Origin: Brumimicrobium mesophilum
GTDB lineage: Bacteria > Bacteroidota > Bacteroidia > Flavobacteriales_D > Crocinitomicaceae
DNA: 64,000 nucleotides
Direction of reading: 5' to 3'
Assembly (NCBI RefSeq): GCF_003025005.1
Contig: NZ_PVSS01000016.1
Coordinates: forward strand, 1 to 64,000
Of this stretch, positions 1 through 9,981 are shown piece by piece. Position 1 is the first letter of the stretch, and each line of letters starts with the position of its first letter. Both the position numbers and the translations under genes were made by a program. The notes beneath the pieces were generated by a model. It saw only the letters and a list, made by a program, of their open reading frames with translations. It ran no database searches and was not told the origin of the DNA.

Positions 1-97
1 CTTTTTGAGGTAATTTATCGAGATTAAGATTGACTTCTTTTATACAAGAAGTTAAAATTGTGAAACATAGGAAAGTAGTAATAATAAACCTCACCAT
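1..97 (-). CDS. Lipoprotein, N-terminal part only (cut by window edge)
   Basis: Reading the minus strand from an ATG at 97-95 gives 32 open codons to the window edge with no stop. The product begins with a short basic/hydrophobic stretch and a lipobox ending in L-T-S-C (Cys18), followed by I-K-E-V-N-L-N-L. That is a type II signal peptide for a membrane-anchored lipoprotein. The Cys-x-Lys-Glu-hydrophobic start resembles Bacteroidota DUF4249 lipoproteins, but this is only an impression from a few residues. It is divergent from the gene at 220, with a 122-base gap that must hold both promoters. Confidence 0.55.
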   Translation of the reverse strand, partial: MVRFIITTFLCFTILTSCIKEVNLNLDKLPQK

Positions 98-219
98 AAT
101 TTTTGAATGTAGTTACCCTATTCAACGTAGGATATAATTTCTTATTGTGAGTTGATCAATTCTTAAATTTTCAACTCAAAAATCCCTCATATTTCAAAAA
201 ATAAGTAGATTAGCATAAT

Positions 220-1506
220 ATGATGCTCACAATTTACGCAGATCAGATCACAAGACGCTTGACCTATACTTTGTCGGTAATTTTTGATGATAGAAATATC
301 AATTTCCGATTGGTGAATGACGTTAAAAGTTTTAAGGATGCACCGTTGCCCAAATTGGCTTATTCTGAGGACAGTATATTTGATGAAGACGCAACACTTT
401 ATCCTTCGATGATTCTTTTTGAGGAAGAATTAATTCATCACATAGTAGAAAAATCGAATTGGAATGGAGAAGAACTGTTAAGTATAGATGGAGTTTCTGA
501 TGTTTTAGGAAGTATTTTCTATGTCATTTCCTTATATGACGATTTTTTAAATGAAGAAACGGATGAACATGATAGAAATATTGGTTCCAAATCGTTGATG
601 TTTAAAATGAAATGGTTGAATAAATTAGTAGTTGAGCGTTGGTCTGAATCATTTATATCTTACATCGAAACACAAAATGCTTGTTCTTTAAGTGCAGCTA
701 AAATTCCATTTAAAGTAATTCCAACTTTCGATATTGATAATGTTTATGCTTATCGATTAAAAAAAGGATGGCGAAAATATATGAGTATTGCCAAAGATTT
801 ATTAAAATATAATAAGGATCGTTTGAAAGAACGAAAAGAGGTCTTGGCGGGATTAAAGAAAGACCCTTATGACACTTACGAAATTATCGAAGGTATAGCC
901 AACAGAGGTTTTATTGTAAAAGTTTTCTGGCTATTAGGAGAATATGGGACTTTTGATCGGAATGTAGATTATGATAACGAAGAGCACCGCAGATTAATTT
1001 CAGAAGTAAATGAATTTGCAGACGTAGGTTTACACCCTAGCTACCAGTCTAATAAGTCGAGAGTTGTATTAAGAGATGAGAAATTAAGAATTGAAGAGAT
1101 TTTAGAAAAAGATGTGGCTAACACACGTCAACATTTTTTGAAGGTCAAATTACCTTATACTTTTGCAGATTTGGAAAAGGTAGGTTTTACGGATGATTAT
1201 TCTCTAGGTTATGCTGATCAAATAGGGTTTAGGGCTGGAATTGCTAGACCATTTGTATTTTATAATTTGAAAGAAAATCGACCTTCTAAATTAAAATTAC
1301 ATCCCATTTCATATATGGATGGAACCTTGAATGAATACATGGAATTAAACATTGACGATGCTATAAAAATGGTAAAAATGTTAAAGTCGGAAGTTCGAAC
1401 TTATGGAGGAAATTTTGTTGCACTTTGGCACAATGAAACCATTGGTGATTATGGGAAATGGAAGGGTTGGAGTAGAGTTTTAGAGGAAACGCTTAACAAA
1501 GATTAG
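220..1506 (+). CDS. Polysaccharide deacetylase-like protein (Bacteroidota type)
   Basis: A 428-residue cytosolic-looking protein without signal peptide. The C-terminal half has a NodB-like layout: TFDIDN near residue 169 (metal/catalytic Asp motif) and GLHPSY near 271 (the metal-binding His region), followed by an R-x-H and an aromatic Gly-rich stretch (LGYADQIGFRAG). The N-terminal ~150 residues are the extra domain that usually precedes this catalytic part in Bacteroidota. Two ATGs stand in tandem at 220 and 223; either could start. It is followed after 3 bases by the GSCFA gene, so the two are surely cotranscribed. Substrate unknown; a carbohydrate or other acyl/amide substrate is inferred from the fold only. 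Confidence 0.7.
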   Translation: MMLTIYADQITRRLTYTLSVIFDDRNINFRLVNDVKSFKDAPLPKLAYSEDSIFDEDATLYPSMILFEEELIHHIVEKSNWNGEELLSIDGVSDVLGSIFYVISLYDDFLNEETDEHDRNIGSKSLMFKMKWLNKLVVERWSESFISYIETQNACSLSAAKIPFKVIPTFDIDNVYAYRLKKGWRKYMSIAKDLLKYNKDRLKERKEVLAGLKKDPYDTYEIIEGIANRGFIVKVFWLLGEYGTFDRNVDYDNEEHRRLISEVNEFADVGLHPSYQSNKSRVVLRDEKLRIEEILEKDVANTRQHFLKVKLPYTFADLEKVGFTDDYSLGYADQIGFRAGIARPFVFYNLKENRPSKLKLHPISYMDGTLNEYMELNIDDAIKMVKMLKSEVRTYGGNFVALWHNETIGDYGKWKGWSRVLEETLNKD

Positions 1507-1509
1507 CCC

Positions 1510-2472
1510 ATGTATAAAACCAAAATCAAAATTGCACACCAAAACTTAATTGATTACCATTCGAATTATTCGTTTTTAGGGAGTTGTTTCTCGGAGCACT
1601 TGTCTAAAAAAATGTTGAATTCAGGATTTAATGTCCAATCAAATCCTTTTGGTGTAGTTTTTAATCCAATTTCATTAGCAGAGTTAATTTTGAGAAGTGA
1701 TGAGTGTTTAAAAGATTCAATATTCGAAAGAGATGATGTGGCACTTTCTTGGGTGGCAAACAGTACATGTTTTGCTTATTCTCAGAAAGAATTAAAGTCC
1801 AAATTGATTGAATTAAGAAAAGACTTTCTCAGGGTTTTATCCACATCAAAAATTCTATTTGTGACTTTTGGAACTGCTTGGATTTATGAAAAGAAATCTT
1901 CCAATCAGATTGTTGCCAATTGTCATAAAGCACCAAAAGAGGATTTTGAAAAGCGATTACTTAGCTCAAACGAGATTATACAAAAGTGGACTGAAGTTAT
2001 AGAGAAACTAAATACTGCAAGTCAAACTAAAATCATTTTTACGGTGAGTCCAGTTCGTCATACGAAAGATGGAATGATTGAAAACTCACGCAGTAAAGCT
2101 ATTTTACTAAATGCAGTTCATGAATTGAATGATAAGTTTTCTAATGTTGATTATTTTCCAGCATATGAATTGATGATAGATGAAATGCGAGATTATGCAT
2201 TTTATGGAAAAGACGGAATTCATCCAAATGAAATAGCGGTTGAAGAAATTTGGACTAGATTTAAAGATACTTATTTTAGTGAGCAAGCAGGTAAGATTTA
2301 CAAGGAATACGATAAAATAAGGATTTTATTTCAGCATAAAGCTTTGCACCCATCATCGAAAAAAGCCAAGCAATTTCAAGATGAGAGAGAAAAGAAGCTT
2401 AAAGAGTTCATGGGAAGATTTGATTTTGTGGATTGTAGTTTTATATCATCACAAAATGAAAACTCACTCTAG
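1510..2472 (+). CDS. GSCFA-domain protein (SGNH-hydrolase-like)
   Basis: 320 residues. The family-defining motif is visible near the N terminus as GSCFSEH (residues ~24-30), with the usual continuation toward an SGNH-like fold; a late D-G-I-H-P-N motif matches the Asp/His block V of SGNH hydrolases. GSCFA proteins are common in Bacteroidota and Alphaproteobacteria and are thought to be acyl-hydrolase-like, with no firmly established substrate. The gene starts 3 bases after the deacetylase-like gene, a pairing that suggests a shared substrate. No signal peptide is seen. Function beyond the fold is not shown by the sequence. Confidence 0.85.
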   Translation: MYKTKIKIAHQNLIDYHSNYSFLGSCFSEHLSKKMLNSGFNVQSNPFGVVFNPISLAELILRSDECLKDSIFERDDVALSWVANSTCFAYSQKELKSKLIELRKDFLRVLSTSKILFVTFGTAWIYEKKSSNQIVANCHKAPKEDFEKRLLSSNEIIQKWTEVIEKLNTASQTKIIFTVSPVRHTKDGMIENSRSKAILLNAVHELNDKFSNVDYFPAYELMIDEMRDYAFYGKDGIHPNEIAVEEIWTRFKDTYFSEQAGKIYKEYDKIRILFQHKALHPSSKKAKQFQDEREKKLKEFMGRFDFVDCSFISSQNENSL

Positions 2473-2656
2473 CACTAGAAAAGTATAATTTCATTACTTT
2501 ATAGAAATATTGCCGACCCGAATTCTTTTCTAGGGTTTAATTTTCGCTTTAATCATAACAATCCATCTCCCTTTGTTGGATGAGGGACTCTATCTAGATA
2601 TTTAGAAGTATAGAAAGGAGCAGAGGTAGTACTTTTCAATTATTAAGAGCATTTCA

Positions 2657-4357
2657 TTAATCAAACTTTAGCGCCTTAATGGGTGAAATTTTAGTCACTA
2701 CATAAGATGGAATAATCAAAGCTGCGGTGCACAATACAATAGTTCCTATGTTCAACAATCCAATATGCCAGAAATTTAATTCAATGGGCACTGCATCAAG
2801 ATAATATACTTCAGGATTCAAAGGAATAATTGTAAAGTGGTATTGAAGTAAACATAGTCCAATTCCAACAATGTTACCAAAGATTACTGCCCTAAGAATG
2901 ATAAAAACCGCTTGGTATAAGAAGAGTTTTCTAATTTCCCAATTTGATGCTCCTATAGCCTTTAATAAACCAATTAATTGTGTTTTCGTGATAATTAATA
3001 CCAGTAAACCTGATCCCATATTGATTGTTCCTATCAATAACATTAAAACCAAGATGATGATGACATTTAAGTTCAAAAAGTCCAACCACAAGAAAATTTC
3101 CTGTTGATCTTCTGAAATTGTTCTCACTCTATATTCAATATTCTCGTCTGTTTCTTGGAAATAAATAGCGCGCTTAATATTCGCTGCTATTTCATCGAGT
3201 TTTGCGAAGTCGGTAATTTCAACTTCATATCCACCAATATAATTCTGATGACTTCCTTTGCCATCGAAGTATTCAAATACCATTCTTTTTCCACCTTTAA
3301 AATTTATGGCAAACTTTGTCCCAGATTCATTTAAGAATTCTCTTTGAATTTCACCAAACTCTAAATTTTTTGGATAACAAGGTAGGTATTTATTTCCTTC
3401 AACTTTAACATGTAAAAAAGCAGTATCTGGAATTGAATTAAGTTCACCAAAACCATCTATAAATGTGTAATAATCTGAGCTGATTAATCGAATCACGGTA
3501 TCCTTAAAATCGCAATATGTAAAACCTTGTGCGTTTTCATAGCCTTGGCCCCAATCATGACGGTAATTACCATTTCCACCTCGCGTATCAGCATAAACAA
3601 TTAATTGACCATCGCTTGTTGCAGTGTCGGCCACACGAATAGCGGTTTGAATTCCCCAATCATTTAAGCGCTGAACATTTCTCATGTCACCAATTACAAC
3701 TTGTTCATCGAATTCTTGAAGTCCCGTTTTGAAAATCCCAGATACTTTATATTTGAGTTTTACTGGAGTTGCCTTAACAAAGAATACATTTACGTCATCA
3801 CCAACATCAATATTTAGATTTTTGGCAATCTGTGAAGAAATAATTACCTCATTGTGCGGAATAGAATCTTTGACATCTGGCACAATGCCTTCGATGAGGT
3901 GCGATTCAAAGAATGTCCAATCGTAGGTTGATCCAACTCCTTTCATAACAATCCCATGAATTTCCTGTTGCACTTGAAAAGTATCAATTCCGTTTACATT
4001 GTATCTATTGGTATCAGGATCTGACTGCAATAATGCGGGTTTATAAGCAAAGGATTGAATATTTTTTACACCTTGGATATTCTTTACCGCTTTTTCTAAA
4101 GAATCATTGTAAACAATTGGAGCAGATTCAAAAGTTGAATTTTCACCAGCTTTAACAATTGTTGCGTGCGAACCAAACCCAATTACCTTATCTTTGACTT
4201 TGTTCTGAAAACCTGTAACTACAGCTAAGGTGATGATGTTGATTACCATAGCCAAAATTATACTCAAGCGAGCAATTCGCGTGATGGGTTGCGAAACTTT
4301 TTTATCTTCGCCATTCCCTTTATGGATTTTCTTTGCTATGTAATATATTTTATTCAC
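2657..4357 (-). CDS. FtsX/LolE-type ABC transporter permease
   Basis: 566 residues with the topology of MacB/LolC/LolE permeases: one transmembrane helix at about 27-50, a large extracytoplasmic domain, then three helices in the C-terminal ~140 residues with the FtsX-family signature (LLKAIGASNWEIRKLFLYQ). It would pair with an ATPase encoded elsewhere, to move lipoproteins or other envelope substrates. The periplasmic part is longer than in E. coli LolE (the protein is ~150 residues longer). It converges with the GSCFA gene (185-base gap with no clear terminator) and is divergent from the NamZ-like gene, whose start codon lies only ~22-31 bases away, so the promoters of both genes are tightly packed. 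Confidence 0.85.
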   Translation of the reverse strand: MNKIYYIAKKIHKGNGEDKKVSQPITRIARLSIILAMVINIITLAVVTGFQNKVKDKVIGFGSHATIVKAGENSTFESAPIVYNDSLEKAVKNIQGVKNIQSFAYKPALLQSDPDTNRYNVNGIDTFQVQQEIHGIVMKGVGSTYDWTFFESHLIEGIVPDVKDSIPHNEVIISSQIAKNLNIDVGDDVNVFFVKATPVKLKYKVSGIFKTGLQEFDEQVVIGDMRNVQRLNDWGIQTAIRVADTATSDGQLIVYADTRGGNGNYRHDWGQGYENAQGFTYCDFKDTVIRLISSDYYTFIDGFGELNSIPDTAFLHVKVEGNKYLPCYPKNLEFGEIQREFLNESGTKFAINFKGGKRMVFEYFDGKGSHQNYIGGYEVEITDFAKLDEIAANIKRAIYFQETDENIEYRVRTISEDQQEIFLWLDFLNLNVIIILVLMLLIGTINMGSGLLVLIITKTQLIGLLKAIGASNWEIRKLFLYQAVFIILRAVIFGNIVGIGLCLLQYHFTIIPLNPEVYYLDAVPIELNFWHIGLLNIGTIVLCTAALIIPSYVVTKISPIKALKFD

Positions 4358-4387
4358 AATATCTTAAAATGCTTGCTAATGTACTCA

Positions 4388-5614
4388 ATGCGTCTGTTCC
4401 TAAAAAGTTTTTTTGTGTTTTTCATCGTTTCTTGTCAAAGCAATTTACCAGCTCAAGAAGCAATGACTTCAAATTCTCCAGAAAAGTTGGAAGTTAAGGA
4501 AGAAAAACCAATTATTGTAGGTGCGCAACAAATTGATAGCATCAAAGTTCTTCTGGAGAATAAAAAAGTTGGATTAGTAGGTAATCAAACCAGTAGAGTA
4601 GGAGAAACTCACCTTGTTGATACCTTAATTTCTAGCGGAATAAATCTAGTTAAAGTTTATTCTCCTGAACATGGTTTTCGGGGAGAGGCTGACGCTGGAG
4701 AACATGTAGCTACAGATAAAGATCCTAAAACTGGATTAACGATTGTTTCAATTTATGGAAGCAATAAAAAACCAAATGCAGCCCAATTGGAAGGAATTGA
4801 TGTTTTGCTATTCGACCTTCAAGATGTTGGTGCTCGATTCTATACTTATATTTCAACTTTGCATTATATAATGGAAGCTGCTGCAGAAAGTGGAGTGGAG
4901 GTTGTTGTTTTAGATCGTCCAAATCCAAATGGTCATTATGTTGACGGTCCAATTCGTAAAGAAGGTTATGAATCTTTTGTAGGAATGCATCCAATTCCTA
5001 TCGTTCACGGAATGACTGTTGGTGAAATCGCACAAATGATTAATGGTGAGAAATGGTTGAAAAACGGAGTGCAATGTGAATTGAAAGTTGTTCCATGCTT
5101 AAATTATGACAGACACATGCCATACACTTTGCCTGTTGCACCTTCGCCAAATTTACGAAGTGATGAAGCAATTCAATTATATCCAGGGCTGTGTTTATTT
5201 GAAGGGACAACTTTAAGCGTAGGACGAGGTACAGCAACTCCTTTTGAAGTTTATGGTCATCCAGATTTAAAAGGAAAAGAAGGATTCAACGATACATTTA
5301 AACCTGTATCTAGTTTTGGATCAAAAAATCCTAAACACAAAGACCAAACATGTTATGGTGAAAATTTACATGATTACGCCCAAAACGGAAAGGTGAAGCA
5401 TTTAGAAATTCAATGGCTAATCAAAGCATATAGGGCCATGGAAACAACGGATTTTTTCATTACAAAAAACAGATGGTTTGATATTCTTGCAGGAACAGAT
5501 CAATTGAGAAAAGATATCATTGCGGGGAAGAGCGAAGAAGAAATCCGAGCAAGCTGGAAAATTGGATTAATGGATTTTATGGAAATGAGGAAAGGGTATT
5601 TAATTTACGAATAA
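4388..5614 (+). CDS. namZ: NamZ-like exo-beta-N-acetylmuramidase (DUF1343) lipoprotein
   Basis: The open frame reaches back to 4289, but that would overlap the divergent permease. ATGs at 4379 and 4388 both give a clean lipoprotein signal (RLFLKSFFVFFIVSC), so I choose 4388 (408 residues). Conserved DUF1343 blocks are present: LVGNQTSRV, SPEHGFRGEADAGEH, FDLQDVGARFYTYI, VLDRPNPNG, PVAPSPNL and SVGRGTATPFE. Characterised members (GH171) release N-acetylmuramic acid from non-reducing ends of peptidoglycan fragments, so a role in cell-wall recycling at the envelope is likely. Monocistronic as far as can be seen; a 520-base gap follows. Confidence 0.88.
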   Translation: MRLFLKSFFVFFIVSCQSNLPAQEAMTSNSPEKLEVKEEKPIIVGAQQIDSIKVLLENKKVGLVGNQTSRVGETHLVDTLISSGINLVKVYSPEHGFRGEADAGEHVATDKDPKTGLTIVSIYGSNKKPNAAQLEGIDVLLFDLQDVGARFYTYISTLHYIMEAAAESGVEVVVLDRPNPNGHYVDGPIRKEGYESFVGMHPIPIVHGMTVGEIAQMINGEKWLKNGVQCELKVVPCLNYDRHMPYTLPVAPSPNLRSDEAIQLYPGLCLFEGTTLSVGRGTATPFEVYGHPDLKGKEGFNDTFKPVSSFGSKNPKHKDQTCYGENLHDYAQNGKVKHLEIQWLIKAYRAMETTDFFITKNRWFDILAGTDQLRKDIIAGKSEEEIRASWKIGLMDFMEMRKGYLIYE

Positions 5615-6134
5615 TTGACAGTTGAAGAAGATAGTTTGCATTAAAACAAAGACTGATATCCAATCATGAGATACATCATTCTTAGGTTGACGGTTTTTCT
5701 TTAAAGTCTATAAGTTTCAAGGAAGAGCAAAGAATTATTATTCGACTCAATATGCTCTACTCTTCACCAGTCTATGGCTGTGTTAATTTTCTTTTCTTAA
5801 GCTCTAAGAAAATCAGTTTGGGATTTCCACGATATCTTTTTTCAGAAAAGATGGGGTTACTATACCTTAGCTGGTATGCAATAAAAGATATCATTTAAAT
5901 ATTATTTATATTATTCCGTTGTAGACAAATTTTTGGAATTCGTTTTAATCAGTCAAATCTAATTTAGAGCACCTTTTTATTTTATTGAAAATGGTTGAAT
6001 ACGACTTTAATAGAAAAGTAGAATTTTTAAGCTTTAATTGATAGTAGAGTCCAGCATCATGTAGGTGGTTGAAGTTTCGAAAGTGGATTATACCTTTTCT
6101 ATTGGTTTTTAATGGTTTTTTATAGGATTAACTT
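5615..6134. other. Intergenic stretch, no gene seen
   Basis: 520 bases between convergent genes. AT-rich, many stops in all frames, no RNA gene recognised. A short inverted repeat (ATTTTCTT ... AAGAAAAT, near 5797-5825) could be a weak terminator but lacks GC. I see nothing else. Confidence 0.4.
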
Positions 6135-7061
6135 TTAATTCGCTTCAATAATATCATTCATTATTTTAGATAATTTTTCGGCACCTTCTTTAGATAAGTG
6201 GTCAGCATCATAATAATCTGTGGAAACAAAAGTTGTGTCTGCTAACAAATTTAAATAGGTACAATTGTCGTTTTTAGCTTCTAATTCTTCAGAAATATCA
6301 ATAACTAATTGAAGTTGTTTAGGTTCCAAATAATCTCTATAAGTTTCGTAGGCTGGTGGTGTAAATAAAATAACCTTTACATTTTGACTTTTACACCATT
6401 CTAAAATAGAGTTAACATCTATCATATTTTCAGCATAAGCTTGTTGAGCTAGTTTATTTGTTTCAATATCATGGGTGTGTCGAGCGGCGGCTTCTTTTCC
6501 TGATTTATTTAGTCTTTCTTGACTAAAAGGTTTGTTTTTTGATCCCCAGCCTAAATCCGAACTTTGTATTAACTTTTGCTTTTTTACGTAATATTTATAA
6601 AGTAGGCCTATAGAAAAATCTATTTTGGTGCTTAAAATGGCAAAATTATCGAAGAATGATTCTGGCTCAATTCCGGCATAAATTGAATAGTAATTTACTC
6701 TCCAATCTGCTGCAGAATACTTCAGGTTTCCAAAATATGAGATGTAAGAAACTGGCAGGATAACAGTTTTTAGACTTTTTAAATCTGAAGAATATTTATT
6801 TAATATTTCATGATCAAAATGAATGTCTTGAAAAAGATTTGCTGTATTAAATGTATTAGAGCTAAATAATTCAGGGTTTAAACCATAAAAACTATGAGAA
6901 CTACCTAAAATTAATGTTTCAATTTCTCCTGCATTCTTATCTAAGTAGTCACTTTTTAGCTTGTAATCATTTTGGATATTCCTTAAGCCTATCTCTAAAA
7001 CAACCGTGATTACGATTATTGGAACTAAGAAGATAGTGAGTTTTTTATAAAACTGCTTCAT
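6135..7061 (-). CDS. SGNH-hydrolase-like membrane-anchored protein, MBOAT partner
   Basis: 308 residues with one N-terminal transmembrane helix (about 8-27) and a periplasmic SGNH-like domain: block I appears as LILGSSHSFYG (~50-60) and block V as YYDADHLSKEG near the C terminus, giving Ser, Asp and His candidates. It lies 9 bases downstream of an MBOAT gene. Such pairs, like AlgI with AlgJ/AlgX, move acyl groups across the membrane and put them on extracellular polysaccharide. O-acetylation of a surface glycan is the best guess; the acceptor cannot be read from the sequence. A second, diverged pair is at 49893-52246. Confidence 0.75.
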   Translation of the reverse strand: MKQFYKKLTIFLVPIIVITVVLEIGLRNIQNDYKLKSDYLDKNAGEIETLILGSSHSFYGLNPELFSSNTFNTANLFQDIHFDHEILNKYSSDLKSLKTVILPVSYISYFGNLKYSAADWRVNYYSIYAGIEPESFFDNFAILSTKIDFSIGLLYKYYVKKQKLIQSSDLGWGSKNKPFSQERLNKSGKEAAARHTHDIETNKLAQQAYAENMIDVNSILEWCKSQNVKVILFTPPAYETYRDYLEPKQLQLVIDISEELEAKNDNCTYLNLLADTTFVSTDYYDADHLSKEGAEKLSKIMNDIIEAN

Positions 7062-7070
7062 AGGATTCTT

Positions 7071-8528
7071 CTAAAATTGGAAATAGATAAATTCTTGCTG
7101 CTTGCCCACAAACAAAAACATAACAAGAACAAGAACATAATAAATAGACCATCTAACTGGTCGACTAAATTTATTTAGAGACTTCTCTATTGCATATTGG
7201 TCGTTTTTACCGAACCATTCTATTACAAAAAATACAGCCACTAAAAGTAATGTTAGTGCGGCATCTCGCATGTTCATAAAGCGAGGGAAGCTTAATGTAG
7301 AAGTTGAGAAAATTTTAGATATATAGTTGAATGCATGTTGAACGCTTTCAGCTCTAAAAATAATCATAGAGAAAGTGATTAAAGCAAAAGTTTTAATCAT
7401 TCTTAATTTATCTAAAGAGTTGAAAACAAATTTATATTTATATGTCTTGGTTTTGATACTTTTCTTTTTCTTCTTTTTAAGGATGTTAGGTAAGAAAAAT
7501 ATAGCGTGTGTAACTCCCCATAGTATAAAGGTCCAATTTGCACCGTGCCAAAATCCAATGATAATGAATTGTAAGAAGAGTGCTCTTATTTTTACAAACA
7601 TACTGGTGCTTTTACTATTCCTCACCATAGGGATAAATAAATAGTCTCGAAACCAAGTAGTCAATGATATGTGCCATCTTTGCCATACTTCAGCGAAGTT
7701 TCTAGAGAAATATGGGAAAGCAAAGTTTTGTCTCAAGTTTATTCCAAACAATCTTGCCGAACCTATTGCGATATCAGAATAACCTGAGAAATCAGCATAT
7801 ATCTGAATTGTGAAAAAGAAAGCCCCTAAAATTAAAGTACTACCATTGTAGTCTGCTGAATTCGCAAATATTTGGTTAGCAAACACTGCACAATTGTCTG
7901 CAATAACCATTTTCTTTATTAACCCCCAAAGAATTTGTCTTAAACCATCAACAGACTTTGAGTAGTCAAATGTTCGTTTATTTGTTATTTGTGGAAGCAG
8001 GTTACTCGCTCTTTCAATTGGTCCTGCGACCAATTGAGGAAAGAAACTAACAAATGCGGTAAATGCAAGAAAATCTTTTGTTGGTTCGAGCTTTCTTTTA
8101 TATACATCAATAGTGTAACTCAGGGTTTGGAAAGTATAAAAACTTATCCCGACAGGAAGAATTATATTCAGTGTGTTGGCTTGGATGGATACTCCAAAAA
8201 TCGAGAAGACTTCAATGAAATTTTCGATAAAAAAGTTGTAATATTTAAAGAAACCTAAAATTCCAAGGTTTACTGCAACACTCGTCCAAAGTAGAACCTT
8301 TCGTTTGGTTAAATGATTTTCTTTCTTTAAAAGTAGCCCAATGGAGTAATCTACTACTGTGCTTAAAAGGATAAGAAATAGAAACTTCCAATCCCAAAGT
8401 CCATAAAAAAGGTAGCTGGCTACAACAATTAAAAAGTTTTGTGCTTTTAAACTTTTATTGAATACAAACCAATAAAGTATTAGAACAGTTGGTAAAAATA
8501 TGGCGAAATCTATAGAGTTAAATAACAT
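7071..8528 (-). CDS. MBOAT-family O-acyltransferase (AlgI-like)
   Basis: 485 residues with about ten hydrophobic segments. The MBOAT signature is clear: PQLVAGPIER near 165, FAEVWQRWHISLTTWFRDYL near 285, and FWHGANWTFILWG near 327, which holds the conserved catalytic His. AlgI/PatA-type members carry acetyl groups across the inner membrane for polysaccharide O-acetylation. The last residues read QEFIYFQF, the same ending as the paralog at 50831 (DKFIYFQF). The gene is first of a two-gene unit with the SGNH protein; the 429-base upstream region must hold its promoter and that of the divergent esterase gene. Confidence 0.9.
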   Translation of the reverse strand: MLFNSIDFAIFLPTVLILYWFVFNKSLKAQNFLIVVASYLFYGLWDWKFLFLILLSTVVDYSIGLLLKKENHLTKRKVLLWTSVAVNLGILGFFKYYNFFIENFIEVFSIFGVSIQANTLNIILPVGISFYTFQTLSYTIDVYKRKLEPTKDFLAFTAFVSFFPQLVAGPIERASNLLPQITNKRTFDYSKSVDGLRQILWGLIKKMVIADNCAVFANQIFANSADYNGSTLILGAFFFTIQIYADFSGYSDIAIGSARLFGINLRQNFAFPYFSRNFAEVWQRWHISLTTWFRDYLFIPMVRNSKSTSMFVKIRALFLQFIIIGFWHGANWTFILWGVTHAIFFLPNILKKKKKKSIKTKTYKYKFVFNSLDKLRMIKTFALITFSMIIFRAESVQHAFNYISKIFSTSTLSFPRFMNMRDAALTLLLVAVFFVIEWFGKNDQYAIEKSLNKFSRPVRWSIYYVLVLVMFLFVGKQQEFIYFQF

Positions 8529-8957
8529 TTATTGATATTTAAAATAATTAATTTACAATCCATAATTTAAGGAAATAGGTATATGGTCTCATAAGTTGTG
8601 AAATTAGTTTAATTGACTTAGTTTCAATAAAAAATCTTAAAAGACAAAGATAGGTATAATTGAGCTATTGTCAAGCAATTAAAATTAAGAATTAATCAAA
8701 ATTCAACTTTTTCAAAAAGAACTTATTTCTACGTATAACAGTATTGGAGCTAACATATTTAGAGTCGAACAAATCTTTGATCGCTTTGTTTAATTGTAGA
8801 TGGTTTAAAATTCAGCAAGTTATCGTATAATTATTAATGTATTTTGACGTAATTTTATCCTAATAACATATTTTAACTTAATTAGATTAAGTTTTGTATT
8901 TAAATAACAAACTGATTTATGCTTAAGTATTAATTTTGATAAATTAAAAGTAAACAG
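8529..8957. promoter_or_regulatory. Divergent intergenic region between MBOAT and esterase genes
   Basis: 429 bases, no gene seen. It must carry two outward promoters. On the + strand TAATTTTG at 8931-8938 fits the Bacteroidota -7 box TAnnTTTG, 20 bases before the ATG at 8958, but no convincing TTG -33 box stands at the right distance. No operator-like inverted repeat was recognised. Confidence 0.3.
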
Positions 8958-9981
8958 ATGAAACTAACTATAGTTCTCGTAATTCTAATATCCATATTTT
9001 CCTGTACGAAAAAAGATGATCCTTTATTAGAGAAGCCAGTTATTGTGGATATTAATTCTACTCTTACTAGTCCTCCTTTCACAATAACTGCAGCTGGAGT
9101 GAAATTTTATGAGAATATACAATATGGTCCTAACACTAGAAATAAGTATGATTTATTTATACCTGAATCAGAATCTCCAACAGGAATAGTCATATTTATA
9201 CATGGTGGTGGATTCGTTGCCGAAGACAAGAGTTTTGCCTACACAAATCCGAAAGTTAAAAATGTAATAAATGAGCTGCTTTCCGAGAATATTGCCTTTG
9301 CAACAATAAATTATAGACTACTCGATACTGATGAAGAGGAGGGTGTTTTAAAATCTGTTAATGACAGTAAAAAAGCACTTCAGTACATCAGGTTTCATGC
9401 AGATTCTTACAACATTTCCAAAGAAGATGTTGTTCTAATGGGCGCATCAGCAGGAGCGGGAGCTAGTTTGTGGCTTGCTTTAAGCGATGATATGGCTAAT
9501 AATACTTTGGTTCCAGATGTCTCAAGTGAATCAACGCGTGTTAAGGGTGTAATTGCAGTTCAAGCACAAGGTAGTTATGATATTATTGAATGGCCTAATT
9601 CAATTTTTCAAGAATATTTAGGTGAAGGTTTCAGCTTTGAAACTATTGTTAACTTATTGTCTGATGATGTAATAAATCAGTTTTATGGGGTTGATAGTTT
9701 AAATCACGTGTATTCATCAGAGATCGTTCAGGAAAGAATAGAATTATTTAAGTCAGTATACCTCTGACGATCCTGAAATTTATTTAGAGAATGATGCTGT
9801 GGATCACGTTTTTCCTTATAATAAAAATTCACTTTTACACCATCCACTTCATTCTAAAATGCTTAGTGAAAAAGCAGCTTCAGTAAATGTTGATTCTCGT
9901 GTATATTTACCTACAATGAATATTGATACCAGAAATGGTGAAAGTGCTGTTGATTATGTAATTCGTAAATTGGATGAATAA
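8958..9981 (+). pseudogene. Alpha/beta-hydrolase (esterase) lipoprotein, frameshifted copy 1
   Basis: The first frame (8958-9767) encodes a lipoprotein signal with Cys16 (ISIFSC), the oxyanion-hole motif HGGGF (~82-86) and the nucleophile elbow GASAG (Ser164). It then runs into TGA at 9765. Homology to the two paralogs resumes in another frame just before that stop: from about 9742 one reads N-Y-L-S-Q-Y-T-S-D-D-P-E and on to LLHHPLHSK and the normal end at 9981. Compared with the paralogs (L-D-F-L-S-E-L-T-S-D-D-P-E), the join needs a net loss of about 5 bases or gain of 1 between 9735 and 9745. Either a recent pseudogene or a sequencing error; programmed shifting is unlikely as no slippery sequence is evident. 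Confidence 0.8.

Noticed and set aside
4289-4378. Upstream start for the NamZ-like gene
   Set aside because: It would overlap the divergent permease start and place a long extra hydrophobic stretch before the lipoprotein signal. ATG 4388 (or 4379) fits better.
9740-9770. Programmed ribosomal frameshift in esterase copy 1
   Set aside because: No slippery heptamer or downstream hairpin is evident, and the paralogs are read in one frame. A mutation or sequencing error is more likely.
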